DNA of 64,000 nucleotides from an uncultured Spirochaetaceae bacterium (GTDB lineage: Bacteria; Spirochaetota; Spirochaetia; Treponematales; Treponemataceae): the NCBI GenBank assembly GCA_902783155.1, contig CACZPR010000005.1, positions 1 through 64,000 of the forward strand. The letters are read 5' to 3'. Of this stretch, positions 44,119 to 53,508 are shown one piece after another; positions within the stretch are counted from its first letter, which is position 1; every line of letters begins with the position of its first letter. Under the pieces are notes generated by a model. That model was not told the DNA's origin, did no database searches, and was given only the letters and a program-made list of their open reading frames with translations. A program made the position numbers and the translations under genes.

Positions 44119-45765
44119 ATGGAAAAGAAAGTTTACATAATCGGACATCGGAATCCAGACACGGATGCGATTGTTGCGGCAACGGCATACGCACGTCTTA
44201 AGCAGTTGCTCGGAAAAAAAGAGTATATGGCGGTGAGGGCCGGAAATCTTGCGCCGCAGACAGAATACATTTTCAAGCGTTTCAATGTGGAGCCGCCGGT
44301 CTACATTCCAGACCTGTTTCCGAAAACCCAGTATTACATGAACACCGATGTCCAGACTGTTGACCAGAATCTTTCTCTGTGGGAGGCCGTTGAAAAAATG
44401 AACCACGCCGACGGACTTCCCATCGTTGATTCAGAAAAAAAGTACAAGGGATTTTTGAACTACAGTTCATTCGCGCTCAAATCGATTAAGCTCCTTGATC
44501 CAAGACGCAACGGAATCTTTACCGCAAGCCTCCATTTAATAGAAAAAACTTTGAACGCAACGCCGATTGTCGAGTTCAATCCGGAAGAGACTTTTCCATG
44601 CTCAATCATGATTGGAGACGACGATCTTGAGACATTCAAAAATCTTCTGACCGAACATGCAAGCGAAAACATAGTCGTAATCACAGGCGACCGCGAGGAT
44701 ATCCAGAAAGCGTGTATCGAAGCCGGTGTCCGCGCACTCATAATCACGAAGGATTACGCAGTCAAAAAGGAACTCCATGAACTTGCGAAAGAAAAAAAAG
44801 TTTCCATTTTGATTGGTCACGATTCCACCATGGCGACCGCAACTTTGATTGAATACTCATCCCCGGTAAGCTCAATGTCGAACGATGAAATCAAGCCGGT
44901 GCATCCTTGGGACACTGTTCAAAAAATCAGGCCGCTTTTGGCACAAAGTCCGAACAGATGTCTTCCGGTTGTCGATGAAAATGAAAAAGTCATCGGCCTA
45001 ATCTCCGAATCAGATTTGCTCCACGACCCGAACATCGAGGTGATACTGGTTGACCACAACGAGCCGACCCAGGCAATCGAAGGACTTGAGCATTATGTGA
45101 TTCAGGAAATAATCGACCACCACAGAATCAACACCTTCACCACCCGCTACCCGATTACGCTCATAAACAAGCCCGTCGGTTCAACAAGCTCAATCATCTC
45201 GAACATGTACCGCGAAAACCGTGTGCCGATTCCAAAGGACATGGCTGCAATCCTTCTGTGCGGAATCCTGAGCGACACTCTGGTTTTGCAGTCGGCTACC
45301 ACAACCGAGTACGACGTTCTGACAGCCGAATACCTGAGCAGCATTGCGGACCTGGACATACAGCAGCTTGGAAACGACATCATAAAAAGCGGAAGCCGGA
45401 TTGGAAACAGAACTGCGGATGAAGTAATCCACCAGGATATGAAGGATTATGTCGAAGGAAAACTGAAATTCACCGTGAGCCAGATTGAGGTTGACTCCAC
45501 CCGCGAAATCCTGAAACGCAAAAAGGAATTCCTTGATGAACTTGAAGCCGCAAGAAAGGCAAACGGAAATCTTTTCAACGCGCTTCTTGTCACCGACATA
45601 ACCCAGCTCAGTTCAATAATGTTCCTTGCAAGCGAGCCGGTCTTTGAGCAGGTCATCCAGCTTCCGGTTCAGGACGAACACATCTACTACATGAAAAACA
45701 TAGTCTCCCGAAAAAAGCAGCTGATACCGCTTCTGACCGAAATGCTTGAAGGGGTTGAGCAGTAA
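44119..45765 (+). CDS. manganese-dependent inorganic pyrophosphatase with CBS domains
   Basis: Hydrolyses pyrophosphate to phosphate and is regulated by adenine nucleotides through its CBS pair. 548 residues: DHH-family N-terminus (GHRNPDTDAIVAA), inserted CBS and DRTGG-like region (about 70-300, e.g. GLPIVDSEKKYKGFLN and CLPVVDENEKVIGLIS), then the rest of the catalytic core (VDHNEPTQ, IIDHHR, GSTSSII) and the DHHA2 domain. The length fits the CBS-containing class II enzymes of clostridia and spirochaetes. The start at 44119 has AGAGG 9 nt upstream; an ATG 3 codons earlier is too close to that site. Confidence 0.93.
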   Translation: MEKKVYIIGHRNPDTDAIVAATAYARLKQLLGKKEYMAVRAGNLAPQTEYIFKRFNVEPPVYIPDLFPKTQYYMNTDVQTVDQNLSLWEAVEKMNHADGLPIVDSEKKYKGFLNYSSFALKSIKLLDPRRNGIFTASLHLIEKTLNATPIVEFNPEETFPCSIMIGDDDLETFKNLLTEHASENIVVITGDREDIQKACIEAGVRALIITKDYAVKKELHELAKEKKVSILIGHDSTMATATLIEYSSPVSSMSNDEIKPVHPWDTVQKIRPLLAQSPNRCLPVVDENEKVIGLISESDLLHDPNIEVILVDHNEPTQAIEGLEHYVIQEIIDHHRINTFTTRYPITLINKPVGSTSSIISNMYRENRVPIPKDMAAILLCGILSDTLVLQSATTTEYDVLTAEYLSSIADLDIQQLGNDIIKSGSRIGNRTADEVIHQDMKDYVEGKLKFTVSQIEVDSTREILKRKKEFLDELEAARKANGNLFNALLVTDITQLSSIMFLASEPVFEQVIQLPVQDEHIYYMKNIVSRKKQLIPLLTEMLEGVEQ

Positions 45766-45812
45766 AAACACACAGCAAATATCAATACACTAAATTGAAA
45801 TAGGAGAAAACA

Positions 45813-46358
45813 ATGGACGAACAGGGCAACGAAGTTTTTGACGAAAACAAAATGCAGGCTCCAGAAAAAAATGAAAGCGAGAAATTGGATGCAGCCAATC
45901 CGGATGAAAAAATAGAATACGAAATCAAGGGGTCCACAGTAATTCCACCGGCTCCGGCCCCGACTCCAACATACATACATGTGGCCCAGCAAAAGCTCAA
46001 GGTTTCACAAGGAGTTTCCGGTGCGTCTATCGCTTCCATGGTTCTGGGGATTATAGGACTCCTTTTACTTTTCACATACATCCTTTCTCCCGTGTCCGTG
46101 ATTCTCGGCATCATTGGGCTTGTGCTTGGTGTGTCGTCAAACAAAACAAATCATTCAGGAATAGCTGTGGCCGGCATTGCAACATCGGCGGTTGCGATGG
46201 GGCTTGGAATTTTGGAATTCGCGTCCTGTGCAGGATTCATGGCGATGTTCTCAAATGAAATCAAAAACGGTGCGGACTGGTTTGATGGAATGGACGAGTT
46301 CAACTTTGAGCCTTTCCAGCAATATCTTGACAACATCGACCAGCCAATGAACATTTAA
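45813..46358 (+). CDS. DUF4190-type membrane protein
   Basis: 181 residues: an acidic and proline-rich cytoplasmic N-terminus (about 1-65) and two hydrophobic hairpins (SIASMVLGIIGLLLLF..., ISPVSVILGIIGLVLGV; then AVAGIATSAVAMGLGIL), the DUF4190 layout. The end is acidic. Function unknown. A second protein of this type is at 49138. TAGGAG lies before the ATG. Confidence 0.7.
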   Translation: MDEQGNEVFDENKMQAPEKNESEKLDAANPDEKIEYEIKGSTVIPPAPAPTPTYIHVAQQKLKVSQGVSGASIASMVLGIIGLLLLFTYILSPVSVILGIIGLVLGVSSNKTNHSGIAVAGIATSAVAMGLGILEFASCAGFMAMFSNEIKNGADWFDGMDEFNFEPFQQYLDNIDQPMNI

Positions 46359-46380
46359 AACGGTTTTCCCAAAAAAGAAA

Positions 46381-46407
46381 GGGGTCCCAAATCGGAACCC
46401 CTTTTTA
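46381..46407. terminator. terminator between convergent genes
   Basis: GGGGT...ACCCC stem with an A-rich 5' side and TTTTT on the 3' side, positioned to serve both the DUF4190 gene and the symporter. Confidence 0.7.
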
Positions 46408-46408
46408 A

Positions 46409-47638
46409 TTAAATGTATTTTTTAATTTCAACTGGCTGCACACATTCATTTTTGTATGCGACTATGTAGCTTCCGAACATTGCCGTAAGAACATCGAATC
46501 CGGCGGCAAACGCACAGATTATCGGGGCGGCATCCTTGATTAAAAGATACCCGGCCTCAAAGCTAGGTCCATAGGCTGCGCACATGATTGTTATCGCAAC
46601 AAATGGTCCGCCAACCGGGTGGTTCGGCAGCGCAAACGAAAGAAGCAGCGCAAATCCAGCAATCCACATCACAGTGCCAAACGAGAGGTCCAGCAGAATG
46701 TACGAGCGTATAATCTGAATGAAACAGACTGTCGTTACAAGAGCGGCACCACCGCGTCCAAAAATCGAGAACAGCGGATAAATTGAAGCATTGGCCCTTC
46801 GACGGATTCCAAGACTCTCCTTTCCATGCCTCATGCTCATGCCCAAGGTCAAATTGGTATCGCCACTGAAAAATGCGACAAGGAACGGACAGATTGATGC
46901 GTAGAGAATTTTCCAGGGCCGCTTTTCCTTGCAGATTATGGAAGTTATTATCGGATAGAAAATCAGACCGACGAGAAGCAAATCAACGGTCAGAAGAATA
47001 ATCATCGGCATAAAAATCTTCAGCTTTTGCAGCGTAACAAATTCGACAGTCCACTTGCAGACCAGCGCAATCATTCCCACGGAGAAAATCTCTGAAAGGA
47101 AACTCATCACCCTGTAGCAGATGTGGCTCATCGAATCAAAAAGATTCACACCCGGCTTTCCGTACATTCTTTCCGTTGACGCCGCTCCACCAAGCAGGGC
47201 CGCAATCACGAACACAGGAAGAAGATATGCCCCCTCCTGGAGAACCTCGAATCCCGAGTAAGGGAAAAGTTTGGTCAAAAGCGACTTCAGGTCCAGAGTC
47301 GTAGCCTCGCTGACTTTTTCTATTGAAATCGGAATGCGCGGAAGAAGTGCAATCAATGCGGAGACAATTCCAATAATCGTGAGGAAAATTGATGTCACGA
47401 CTATGGTTCCAAAGGTCCAGCCCATCACCTTGAGGGTCTTTTTTTCCTCGCGGAGCTTGTAGAATGCGGTGGCGACTGAAAAAAACAGCACCGGAATCAG
47501 CATGTAGCGTCCCAAGCGGATTGCGATGTTGGAGATAAAATCCAGAACCGCCTGTCCCTGGACACTGTTTACCGGCAAAATCAAGGCAGCCACAATACCG
47601 ATTGTGACCCCGACGACATATTTCATCCAAAGTTTCAT
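46409..47638 (-). CDS. dicarboxylate/amino acid:cation symporter (DAACS family)
   Basis: A 409-residue secondary transporter of the GltP/DctA type, importing glutamate, aspartate or C4-dicarboxylates with sodium or protons. About eight helices. The serine-rich motif is replaced by a FSGDTNLTLGMSM stretch, and the C-terminal NHPVGGPFVAITI and AGFDVLTAMFGSYIVA segments match family positions loosely. The TATAAT at 47645-47650 ends 6 nt before the ATG on the minus strand; a weak GGGG lies between. Confidence 0.8.
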   Translation of the reverse strand: MKLWMKYVVGVTIGIVAALILPVNSVQGQAVLDFISNIAIRLGRYMLIPVLFFSVATAFYKLREEKKTLKVMGWTFGTIVVTSIFLTIIGIVSALIALLPRIPISIEKVSEATTLDLKSLLTKLFPYSGFEVLQEGAYLLPVFVIAALLGGAASTERMYGKPGVNLFDSMSHICYRVMSFLSEIFSVGMIALVCKWTVEFVTLQKLKIFMPMIILLTVDLLLVGLIFYPIITSIICKEKRPWKILYASICPFLVAFFSGDTNLTLGMSMRHGKESLGIRRRANASIYPLFSIFGRGGAALVTTVCFIQIIRSYILLDLSFGTVMWIAGFALLLSFALPNHPVGGPFVAITIMCAAYGPSFEAGYLLIKDAAPIICAFAAGFDVLTAMFGSYIVAYKNECVQPVEIKKYI

Positions 47639-47695
47639 GCCCCGATTATAGCACAAGCACCCCATGAGGTCAAAGGACCTGTGAACAAGATTCCA

Positions 47696-47725
47696 TTAGA
47701 CACCCACAGCGCTTTTAGGTATAAT
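47696..47725 (+). promoter_or_regulatory. SLC13-type permease promoter
   Basis: TTAGAC (47696-47701), 18 nt, TATAAT (47720-47725). Confidence 0.55.
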
Positions 47726-47764
47726 GGATGGCAATATAGAAAACATTTTGAGGGAACGGTTTTT

Positions 47765-49120
47765 ATGGAAAACATGAAATGGATTGTTCTGGGCATAGCG
47801 GTCTTGATGTATGCCCTTGTCATAGTCATGCAGGACAAAAAAGTTCTGTTCACAACTCTCGCGGCTGTCGCGATAATCGTTCTTGCAGCGATTTTCCCCG
47901 GAAGCATTTTCCAGTTGCCGCAGGATTTGGTTGTGGCGGAAAACATGACGCAGAACCGGCTTTTCGTTCTGGAGCACTGCCTTCTTGACGGGGTGGTGAA
48001 CTGGAACATCCTGATGATTTATCTCGGAAGCATGATTATAGCAGCTCTCTTCATCTACTCAAAAGCTCCGGCCAGAATAGCAGATTCAATCATCGAAAAA
48101 AGTCCGAGAACAGGGCTTGCAATGGTCGCAATCCTCGCGATGACGGGCATAATATCAATCTTTGTCGAAAATGTTGCGACAGTCCTGGTCATGGCACCTA
48201 TAGCACTGGCCCTGTGCAAAAAGCTGAACAAAAATCCAACGATGTTCATGGTGGGCCTCGCCGTTATGAGCAATCTTGAGGGAACCGCAACCCTTGTAGG
48301 AGATCCGCCTTCAATGATTTTCGCAAGCTATGCGGGTTACACGTTCAACGACTTCTTTGTCCACAACGGAAGGCTCTCGATTTTCTTCGTAGTCCAGACA
48401 GGTCTCATCGTCGGATGTATTCTCTTCTATATTATATTCGCGCGGATGGGAAAAAACAAAATTGAGGTCGCAAAGGAAAAGGTCATCTCATGGCTTCCGT
48501 TCGCACTCCTGCTTCTGATGATTATCGGTCTTGCGGTCATGTCGTTCATCAAAATCCGTTTTGAATTCGCAAATGGATGCTATGTTCTGGGGCTTGGTCT
48601 TATCGGGCTGGTCTGGTACATAATCAAGGAACGCTCGCTCAAATCTGGAAAAAAACTTGTGAAGGAGCTGGACTGGGAGACAATCTTCTTTTTGATTGGA
48701 ATTTTCATTGTCATTGCGGCAATCGAATCCGTGGGACTTCTGAATGATTTGGCAAACGTGCTCGCCGGCTGGACAAAAGGCTCCAAATTTATCGGATTCA
48801 TCCTCATACTTGCCGTGTCCATTTTAATCAGCGGATTTGTTGACAACGTTCCATACATAATCGCAATGCTTCCTGTCGCGGACACAATGGCAAAATCAAT
48901 CGGCGTGAACGGAGAACTTTACATGTTCGCACTCCTGATTGGAAGCTGTCTCGGCGGAAACCTGACTCCATTCGGCGCAAGCGCAAACGTAGTTGCAATG
49001 GGAATAGTCAAAAAAGAAGGCTACCCGATGAACTTTGGAAAGTGGCTGAAGATTGGAGTTCCATTTACACTGCTCACAACAGCATCCGCGGCAGCCGTTC
49101 TTTGGCTGATATGGCACTGA
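47765..49120 (+). CDS. SLC13/ArsB-NhaD type anion or ion permease
   Basis: A 451-residue ion-transporter-superfamily permease with about eleven helices. Two inverted halves each hold a substrate loop: LEGTATLVGDPPSMI near the middle and GGNLTPFGASANVVA near the C-terminus. The family moves dicarboxylates, citrate, arsenite or sodium; the NLEGTATLVGDPP motif is closest to the ArsB/NhaD-like branch. The start at 47765 has GAGGG upstream. It is divergent from the DAACS gene and followed after 17 bp by a DUF4190 gene. Confidence 0.85.
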   Translation: MENMKWIVLGIAVLMYALVIVMQDKKVLFTTLAAVAIIVLAAIFPGSIFQLPQDLVVAENMTQNRLFVLEHCLLDGVVNWNILMIYLGSMIIAALFIYSKAPARIADSIIEKSPRTGLAMVAILAMTGIISIFVENVATVLVMAPIALALCKKLNKNPTMFMVGLAVMSNLEGTATLVGDPPSMIFASYAGYTFNDFFVHNGRLSIFFVVQTGLIVGCILFYIIFARMGKNKIEVAKEKVISWLPFALLLLMIIGLAVMSFIKIRFEFANGCYVLGLGLIGLVWYIIKERSLKSGKKLVKELDWETIFFLIGIFIVIAAIESVGLLNDLANVLAGWTKGSKFIGFILILAVSILISGFVDNVPYIIAMLPVADTMAKSIGVNGELYMFALLIGSCLGGNLTPFGASANVVAMGIVKKEGYPMNFGKWLKIGVPFTLLTTASAAAVLWLIWH

Positions 49121-49137
49121 TTTTTTAGGAGACCGAT

Positions 49138-49515
49138 ATGGAGAATGATGAAAATTCAAAAGAGCTGGAGCCGTACAAAGATTCCGCACAGGAGAGACGG
49201 CCAATCGAAAAACCGAACGACAACACAATGACAGTCGCGGTGGTTTCCTTGATTTTTGGAATCCTTTCGTGCGCTGGAAATGCAGCCTGGGGATGGGGTT
49301 CCATGGTCTGTCTGCTTCTGGGAACGGTCGGAATCCTAATGGCAATCAGCGCGAATAAAAAAAGAACGACAACCCCCGGAATCCTTGGCGTAATTTTTTC
49401 GTTGATTGGGCTTCTGATTTCCGGACTTGGAACCGCCTGCATGATTTGCGCAACAACAGGGGTCGGGGCAATAGTCTCCTGTGCAGCCTGCGGAATCATA
49501 AAGTGCGTTCAATAG
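49138..49515 (+). CDS. small DUF4190-type membrane protein
   Basis: 125 residues: charged N-terminus (1-30), then hydrophobic hairpins (MTVAVVSLIFGILSCAG, GSMVCLLLGTVGILMAI, GILGVIFSLIGLLISG) with several cysteines in the last third. Same architecture as the protein at 45813. TAGGAG precedes the ATG. It lies between the permease and the lgt-like gene and may be cotranscribed with both. Function unknown. Confidence 0.65.
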   Translation: MENDENSKELEPYKDSAQERRPIEKPNDNTMTVAVVSLIFGILSCAGNAAWGWGSMVCLLLGTVGILMAISANKKRTTTPGILGVIFSLIGLLISGLGTACMICATTGVGAIVSCAACGIIKCVQ

Positions 49516-49522
49516 GAAAACA

Positions 49523-50263
49523 ATGCATCCGTTCATAAACATTTTGGGCAGGTCATTGCCAAGCTACTCCCTCTGCATTTTCGTGGGGATTCTGCTTGCA
49601 TGTCCTGTCCTTATTTTTTTGTCCAAAAACTTCCGCGTAAAAATCCAGGACGCAATCTACTCGTTCATCTACGCATTTCTTGGGCTGGTCGTCGGAGCGA
49701 AAATCCTTTTTCTGATTGTAAATCTAAAGTCGCTTCCGCAGATAATCAGCGAAAATGGATTCCTCTCGCTTTTTTCCGGCGGATTTGTCGTCTACGGCGG
49801 CCTTGCGGGAGCTTTTTTGGGAACATACATTTACTGCCGCCAGTTCCATCTTCCCCGCGCACCAATTTTTTCCCTGCTGATTACAGCGACCCCATTGATT
49901 CAGTCCTGCGGCAGACTTGGATGCCTTTTCGCCGGATGCTGCTACGGCTTCCCCTACGACGGAAGATTTTCTGTACTGATTGAAGGAACCCGAAGATTTC
50001 CTGTGCAGATTTTATGTTCCACGCTCGACCTGATTCTGTTCCTGTTTTTACTTTTCCGCGGAATCTTTTCCAGACAAAAGCATCTCCAGCTTCCACTCTA
50101 CATGATTCTATACTCCACCGGCAGATTCATAATCGAATTTTTCCGGGATGATTCGGCACGCGGATTTTTCGGCCCCCTCTCGACCTCCCAATGGATAAGC
50201 ATAGTGTTTTTTGCTCTGGGAATACTGCTGATGATAAAAATACCAAACAGAGAGATTGAGTAA
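49523..50263 (+). CDS. lgt: prolipoprotein diacylglyceryl transferase-like protein
   Basis: Lgt moves a diacylglyceryl group from phosphatidylglycerol onto the lipobox cysteine of prolipoproteins. 246 residues, seven hydrophobic segments, with GGFVVYGGLAGAFLG (the H-G-GLGG-like region), and the signature GRLGCLFAGCCYGFP. It is shorter than the usual 280 and lacks part of the periplasmic loop, so it could be an Lgt paralogue rather than the main enzyme. It starts 7 bp after the DUF4190 gene. Confidence 0.8.
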   Translation: MHPFINILGRSLPSYSLCIFVGILLACPVLIFLSKNFRVKIQDAIYSFIYAFLGLVVGAKILFLIVNLKSLPQIISENGFLSLFSGGFVVYGGLAGAFLGTYIYCRQFHLPRAPIFSLLITATPLIQSCGRLGCLFAGCCYGFPYDGRFSVLIEGTRRFPVQILCSTLDLILFLFLLFRGIFSRQKHLQLPLYMILYSTGRFIIEFFRDDSARGFFGPLSTSQWISIVFFALGILLMIKIPNREIE

Positions 50264-50373
50264 ATTGTTGCCTGCCATGGTTGCGTCCTTTTCAAAAACT
50301 TGACATCCAGTCTTTTTATGGTAAGATAAAAATATGAACAAGCGTTTGGGCTTATAATCTATGGGAGGAAAAC

Positions 50374-50703
50374 ATGAAGAAATTATTATTTGCTGTGATT
50401 TTGGCAATTGCTTCATCGACCTGTATTTTTGCAGGCGGTGCTCCAGAAGATATTGTAAAGGTCGTAGAAAACTTTTGCAAGCATGGGCTTTATATAAAGG
50501 CAATTTATAAGAACGGAGATGTAAAAATTCATACGGCAAATCAAAACGGACATGGAAATGGATGGTTTGATATAGACAGTAAAAAGATAACCTTAAAACC
50601 AACGGCAGGATTTACTTCGCTGATAAAGGATGACGAATTCCGTTATGACAAGTGGGATATAAAATCTGACGAAGACGGAAACATCATACTCACTGAAAAA
50701 TAA
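50374..50703 (+). CDS. small exported protein of unknown function
   Basis: 109 residues with a clear signal peptide (MKKLLFAVILAIASSTCIFAG). The mature part (about 88 residues) has beta-strand periodicity (YIKAIYKNGDVKIHTA, WDIKSDEDGNIILTEK) and one cysteine. GGGAGG lies before the ATG. No family recognised; there is no operon partner. Confidence 0.6.
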   Translation: MKKLLFAVILAIASSTCIFAGGAPEDIVKVVENFCKHGLYIKAIYKNGDVKIHTANQNGHGNGWFDIDSKKITLKPTAGFTSLIKDDEFRYDKWDIKSDEDGNIILTEK

Positions 50704-50853
50704 GTTTTTTTCATTTGAAGCAAGACATTATTACCCCTGTATGGAAAATTCTATTTCAAAACAGGGGTAATTGAAATATGGCACTTGCAATATCATGCGT
50801 ACAGAATAAAATCCCTATAAAAACTTAAAAAATTTCCCCAAAAATTCTTATTT

Positions 50854-50907
50854 TGACAAAATTTCGATTTTTGTCATATTGACCAAAAAATATCTTATTG
50901 CTACAAT
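50854..50907 (+). promoter_or_regulatory. carboxyltransferase promoter with upstream operator-like palindrome
   Basis: Promoter TTGACC (50879-50884), 17 nt, TACAAT (50902-50907). Two bases upstream of the -35 lies TGACAAAA-N7-TTTTGTCA (50854-50876), an 8-bp-arm palindrome that looks like a dimeric regulator site. Confidence 0.6.
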
Positions 50908-50962
50908 TTTCAAGTGTGGACGCAAAAGAACTGCGGTCCAAATCATATTCCAGAGGTATCAA

Positions 50963-52459
50963 ATGACAAAGGATTACAATCTTGAAAAACAGCATGCCAA
51001 GGGGAAACTTCATGCTATTGAAAGAATCAATGCGCTGTGCGACAAGGACTCATTCTTTGAGATCTATTCAGCCGCCCGCCACAACTGCACAAGTTTCGGC
51101 ATGGACAAAAAGGATATTCCCTACGATGGTGTCATTACCGGCTTTGGAAAAATCAATGGAAAAAAAGTTGCCGTATATGCCCAGGATTTTACAGTCCAGG
51201 GCGGAAGTCTTGGAAAAGTCCATGGTGAAAAAATTGCCGAGCTGACAAAAAAAGCAATAGAAGCCAGATGCCCAATCATCGGTCTCAATGATTCAGGTGG
51301 AGCGCGCATCCAGGAAGGTGTCGATGCACTTTGCGGATACGGAAACATTTTTTATGAAAACGTGCAGGCATCCGGTGTCATTCCGCAGATTTCCATTGTC
51401 GCAGGACCATGTGCCGGTGGAGCAGTCTATTCTCCGGGACTTACAGATTTCATCTTCACAATCGACAAGATTTCCGAAATGTTCATAACCGGTCCGAAAG
51501 TCGTAAAGCAGGTCATGTTCATGGACATCACCAGCGAAGATTTGGGAGGAGCCGCAATTCACTCACAGAAATCAGGCGTTGCACATTACCGCTGTGAAAA
51601 TGAAAACGAATGTTATGAAAAGGTCCGCAAGCTTTTGGATTACATCCCGCACTACTACGGCGAGCAGCTTGAAGTAAACGAAAAATTCAAGTTCGATGCA
51701 AAAAAGAAGGCAAAGGAAATTCAGGAAGTCATCCCGGAAGAAAGCAAAAAGCCATACGATATCCGCAGCGTAATCAATTGCGTCGTCGATGATGATTCGT
51801 TCTTTGAAGTCATGGCTGAGTTTGCCGGTAATGCAGTCGTCGGATTTGCAAAGATTGAAGGAAAAACCGTCGGTATCGTTTCAAACAACCCGGGTTATTT
51901 CGGTGGACTTTTGAACTGCGATGCATCCGATAAGATTGCACGCTTCGTAAGATACTGCGACTGCTTCAACATTCCGCTTGTCACTTTCGTTGACGTTCCA
52001 GGCTATCTCCCGGGTCCAGAGGAAGAGCAGAAGGGAATCATCCGCCACGGAGCAAAGGTTCTCTACGCATATTCAGAGGCAACGGTTCCGAAGATTACGG
52101 TCATCACACGCAAGGCATACGGCGGCGCATACATCGCAATGTGTTCAAAGCACCTCGGTGCTGATTTTGTGTACGCATGGCCAAAAACCGAAATTGCAGT
52201 CATGGGTGCAGAAGGTGCTCTTGGAATCCTTTATGCAAAGGAAATGAAAGACCCGGCTCAGGCAGCCCTTGTCGCACAGAAGTCACAGGAATACAAGGAC
52301 ACTGTTATGACTCCTGATGTCGCAGCAAAAAGAGACTACATCAGTGAAATCATCAATCCTGAAGATACGCGCGAACGTGTGGCACGCTCACTTGAATTCC
52401 TTGAAGGAAAATCTCAGAACGACATTCCACGCAGAAAGCACGGAAACATTCCTCTGTAA
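50963..52459 (+). CDS. acyl-CoA carboxylase / methylmalonyl-CoA decarboxylase carboxyltransferase subunit
   Basis: Transfers CO2 between biotin and an acyl-CoA (propionyl-, methylmalonyl- or acetyl-CoA). 498 residues with two crotonase-fold halves. The N-half oxyanion motif is NDSGGARIQEG with AGPCAGGAVYSPG; the C-half has the DVPGYLPGPEEE and RKAYGGAYIAM motifs. The start at 50963 has AGAGG upstream, and the promoter excludes the longer frame. No biotin carboxylase, biotin carrier or sodium-pump subunit is adjacent, so partners must be elsewhere. A role in propionate or succinate metabolism is an inference. Confidence 0.88.
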   Translation: MTKDYNLEKQHAKGKLHAIERINALCDKDSFFEIYSAARHNCTSFGMDKKDIPYDGVITGFGKINGKKVAVYAQDFTVQGGSLGKVHGEKIAELTKKAIEARCPIIGLNDSGGARIQEGVDALCGYGNIFYENVQASGVIPQISIVAGPCAGGAVYSPGLTDFIFTIDKISEMFITGPKVVKQVMFMDITSEDLGGAAIHSQKSGVAHYRCENENECYEKVRKLLDYIPHYYGEQLEVNEKFKFDAKKKAKEIQEVIPEESKKPYDIRSVINCVVDDDSFFEVMAEFAGNAVVGFAKIEGKTVGIVSNNPGYFGGLLNCDASDKIARFVRYCDCFNIPLVTFVDVPGYLPGPEEEQKGIIRHGAKVLYAYSEATVPKITVITRKAYGGAYIAMCSKHLGADFVYAWPKTEIAVMGAEGALGILYAKEMKDPAQAALVAQKSQEYKDTVMTPDVAAKRDYISEIINPEDTRERVARSLEFLEGKSQNDIPRRKHGNIPL

Positions 52460-52482
52460 TCTTCTGTAAGCAAGCAACAAAA

Positions 52483-52520
52483 AAGACCCTGACTTAAAAA
52501 CGAGCCGGGGTCTTTTCTTT
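52483..52520 (+). terminator. carboxyltransferase terminator
   Basis: AAAAGACCC pairs with GGGTCTTTT around a loop of about 17 nt, continuing into T-rich sequence; it can also serve the convergent lipoprotein genes. Confidence 0.8.
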
Positions 52521-52543
52521 ATTGACGGCAACAATCCAAACGA

Positions 52544-53482
52544 TTATTGCTCAAACGCATAACGGTAGCCGATGAATTTGTCCTCGCCCGTTACAAGATT
52601 ACGCTCGTAGAATTTTCGGACAACCAGATTGGATGGGTAATCTTTCAAATCATCTGGAACCGGAGTGTTTGCAACAAAATCTGCAATTTCCTTGTCCAGA
52701 TTCTCTCCACGCATAGAATACGGATTATGTTCCGTCCAAACAATTTTTCCGTCTGAATACTCAATGTCCATATAATAGGATCCGTCAAAAATCTTTTCTT
52801 CCGTTGCCGCATCATAAACACACATCCCGGTTGAAGAATAAAGACCGAAAACATATTTCAAATCCGGACTGGGGCTTGCATTAATCCCCTCATAGGAATC
52901 CATTTGTCCTACAGGGAAAAAGCGCACAATGGATTTATCCGACGGATGAAAAATAAAAATTCCAACGGGATCAGCATAATTAAATCCTTCATCGCAACTT
53001 TCCCATGAGAACCAATAAAAGTCACCTACCGGCTTAACTGAAACATCATGCTTTGCGACTTTGTTTGACCTGCCCTTCATGGCAACGGTGATTTTTCCAT
53101 TTTCTTTTATTGATTCAGACACAAAAGAAATTGCATTCGGCAAAAGATTTTTTCCTGCATCAATTTTTGAAGAAAAAACCCAATACGGCCAATCCAATGA
53201 CACGTCACGCACAAATACCCGTACCCAGTATCCCTTTTTACCATCGAGAACAGCCTCCTTCTGGTCAAGCCCTGCAACATAAAAGACATCGCCTTTGTTC
53301 AACATTCGGTCATCCAAGTATTTAGAATCCACCTTTGGCTCGAAACGTAAAGGAACATTGTCCTCCAGAACCGTCACCTTAAGGAACGTCTGTCCATTTT
53401 CGCCAGACACTTCCTCTCCCTTTTTTGAACATCCAGTAAACAATAATGGAATCAAAACCAACGCGAATAATACTTTTTTCAT
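52544..53482 (-). CDS. SH3-like lipoprotein, paralogue 3 of 3
   Basis: 312 residues. Lipoprotein signal MKKVLFALVLIPLLFTGC, then an SH3-like bacterial domain (about 30-105: KVTVLEDNVPLRFEPKVDSK, LNKGDVFYVAGLDQKEAVLDGKKGYWVRVF), then a beta-propeller-like region (FYWFSWESCDEGFNYADPVGIFIFHPSDKSIVRFFPV, SPSPDLKYVFGLYSS) and a conserved C-terminus (VTGEDKFIGYRYAFEQ). GGAG lies 9 nt before the ATG. It is last in a tandem set of three close homologues downstream of the RHS gene. Envelope-anchored; an immunity role is considered in the findings. Confidence 0.7.
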   Translation of the reverse strand: MKKVLFALVLIPLLFTGCSKKGEEVSGENGQTFLKVTVLEDNVPLRFEPKVDSKYLDDRMLNKGDVFYVAGLDQKEAVLDGKKGYWVRVFVRDVSLDWPYWVFSSKIDAGKNLLPNAISFVSESIKENGKITVAMKGRSNKVAKHDVSVKPVGDFYWFSWESCDEGFNYADPVGIFIFHPSDKSIVRFFPVGQMDSYEGINASPSPDLKYVFGLYSSTGMCVYDAATEEKIFDGSYYMDIEYSDGKIVWTEHNPYSMRGENLDKEIADFVANTPVPDDLKDYPSNLVVRKFYERNLVTGEDKFIGYRYAFEQ

Positions 53483-53508
53483 TCTATACTTCTCCTTCAT
53501 GATAAAGT

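Noticed and set aside
50879-50962. upstream extension of the carboxyltransferase to 50879
   Set aside because: It begins in the -35 box; AGAGG and the family N-terminus support 50963.
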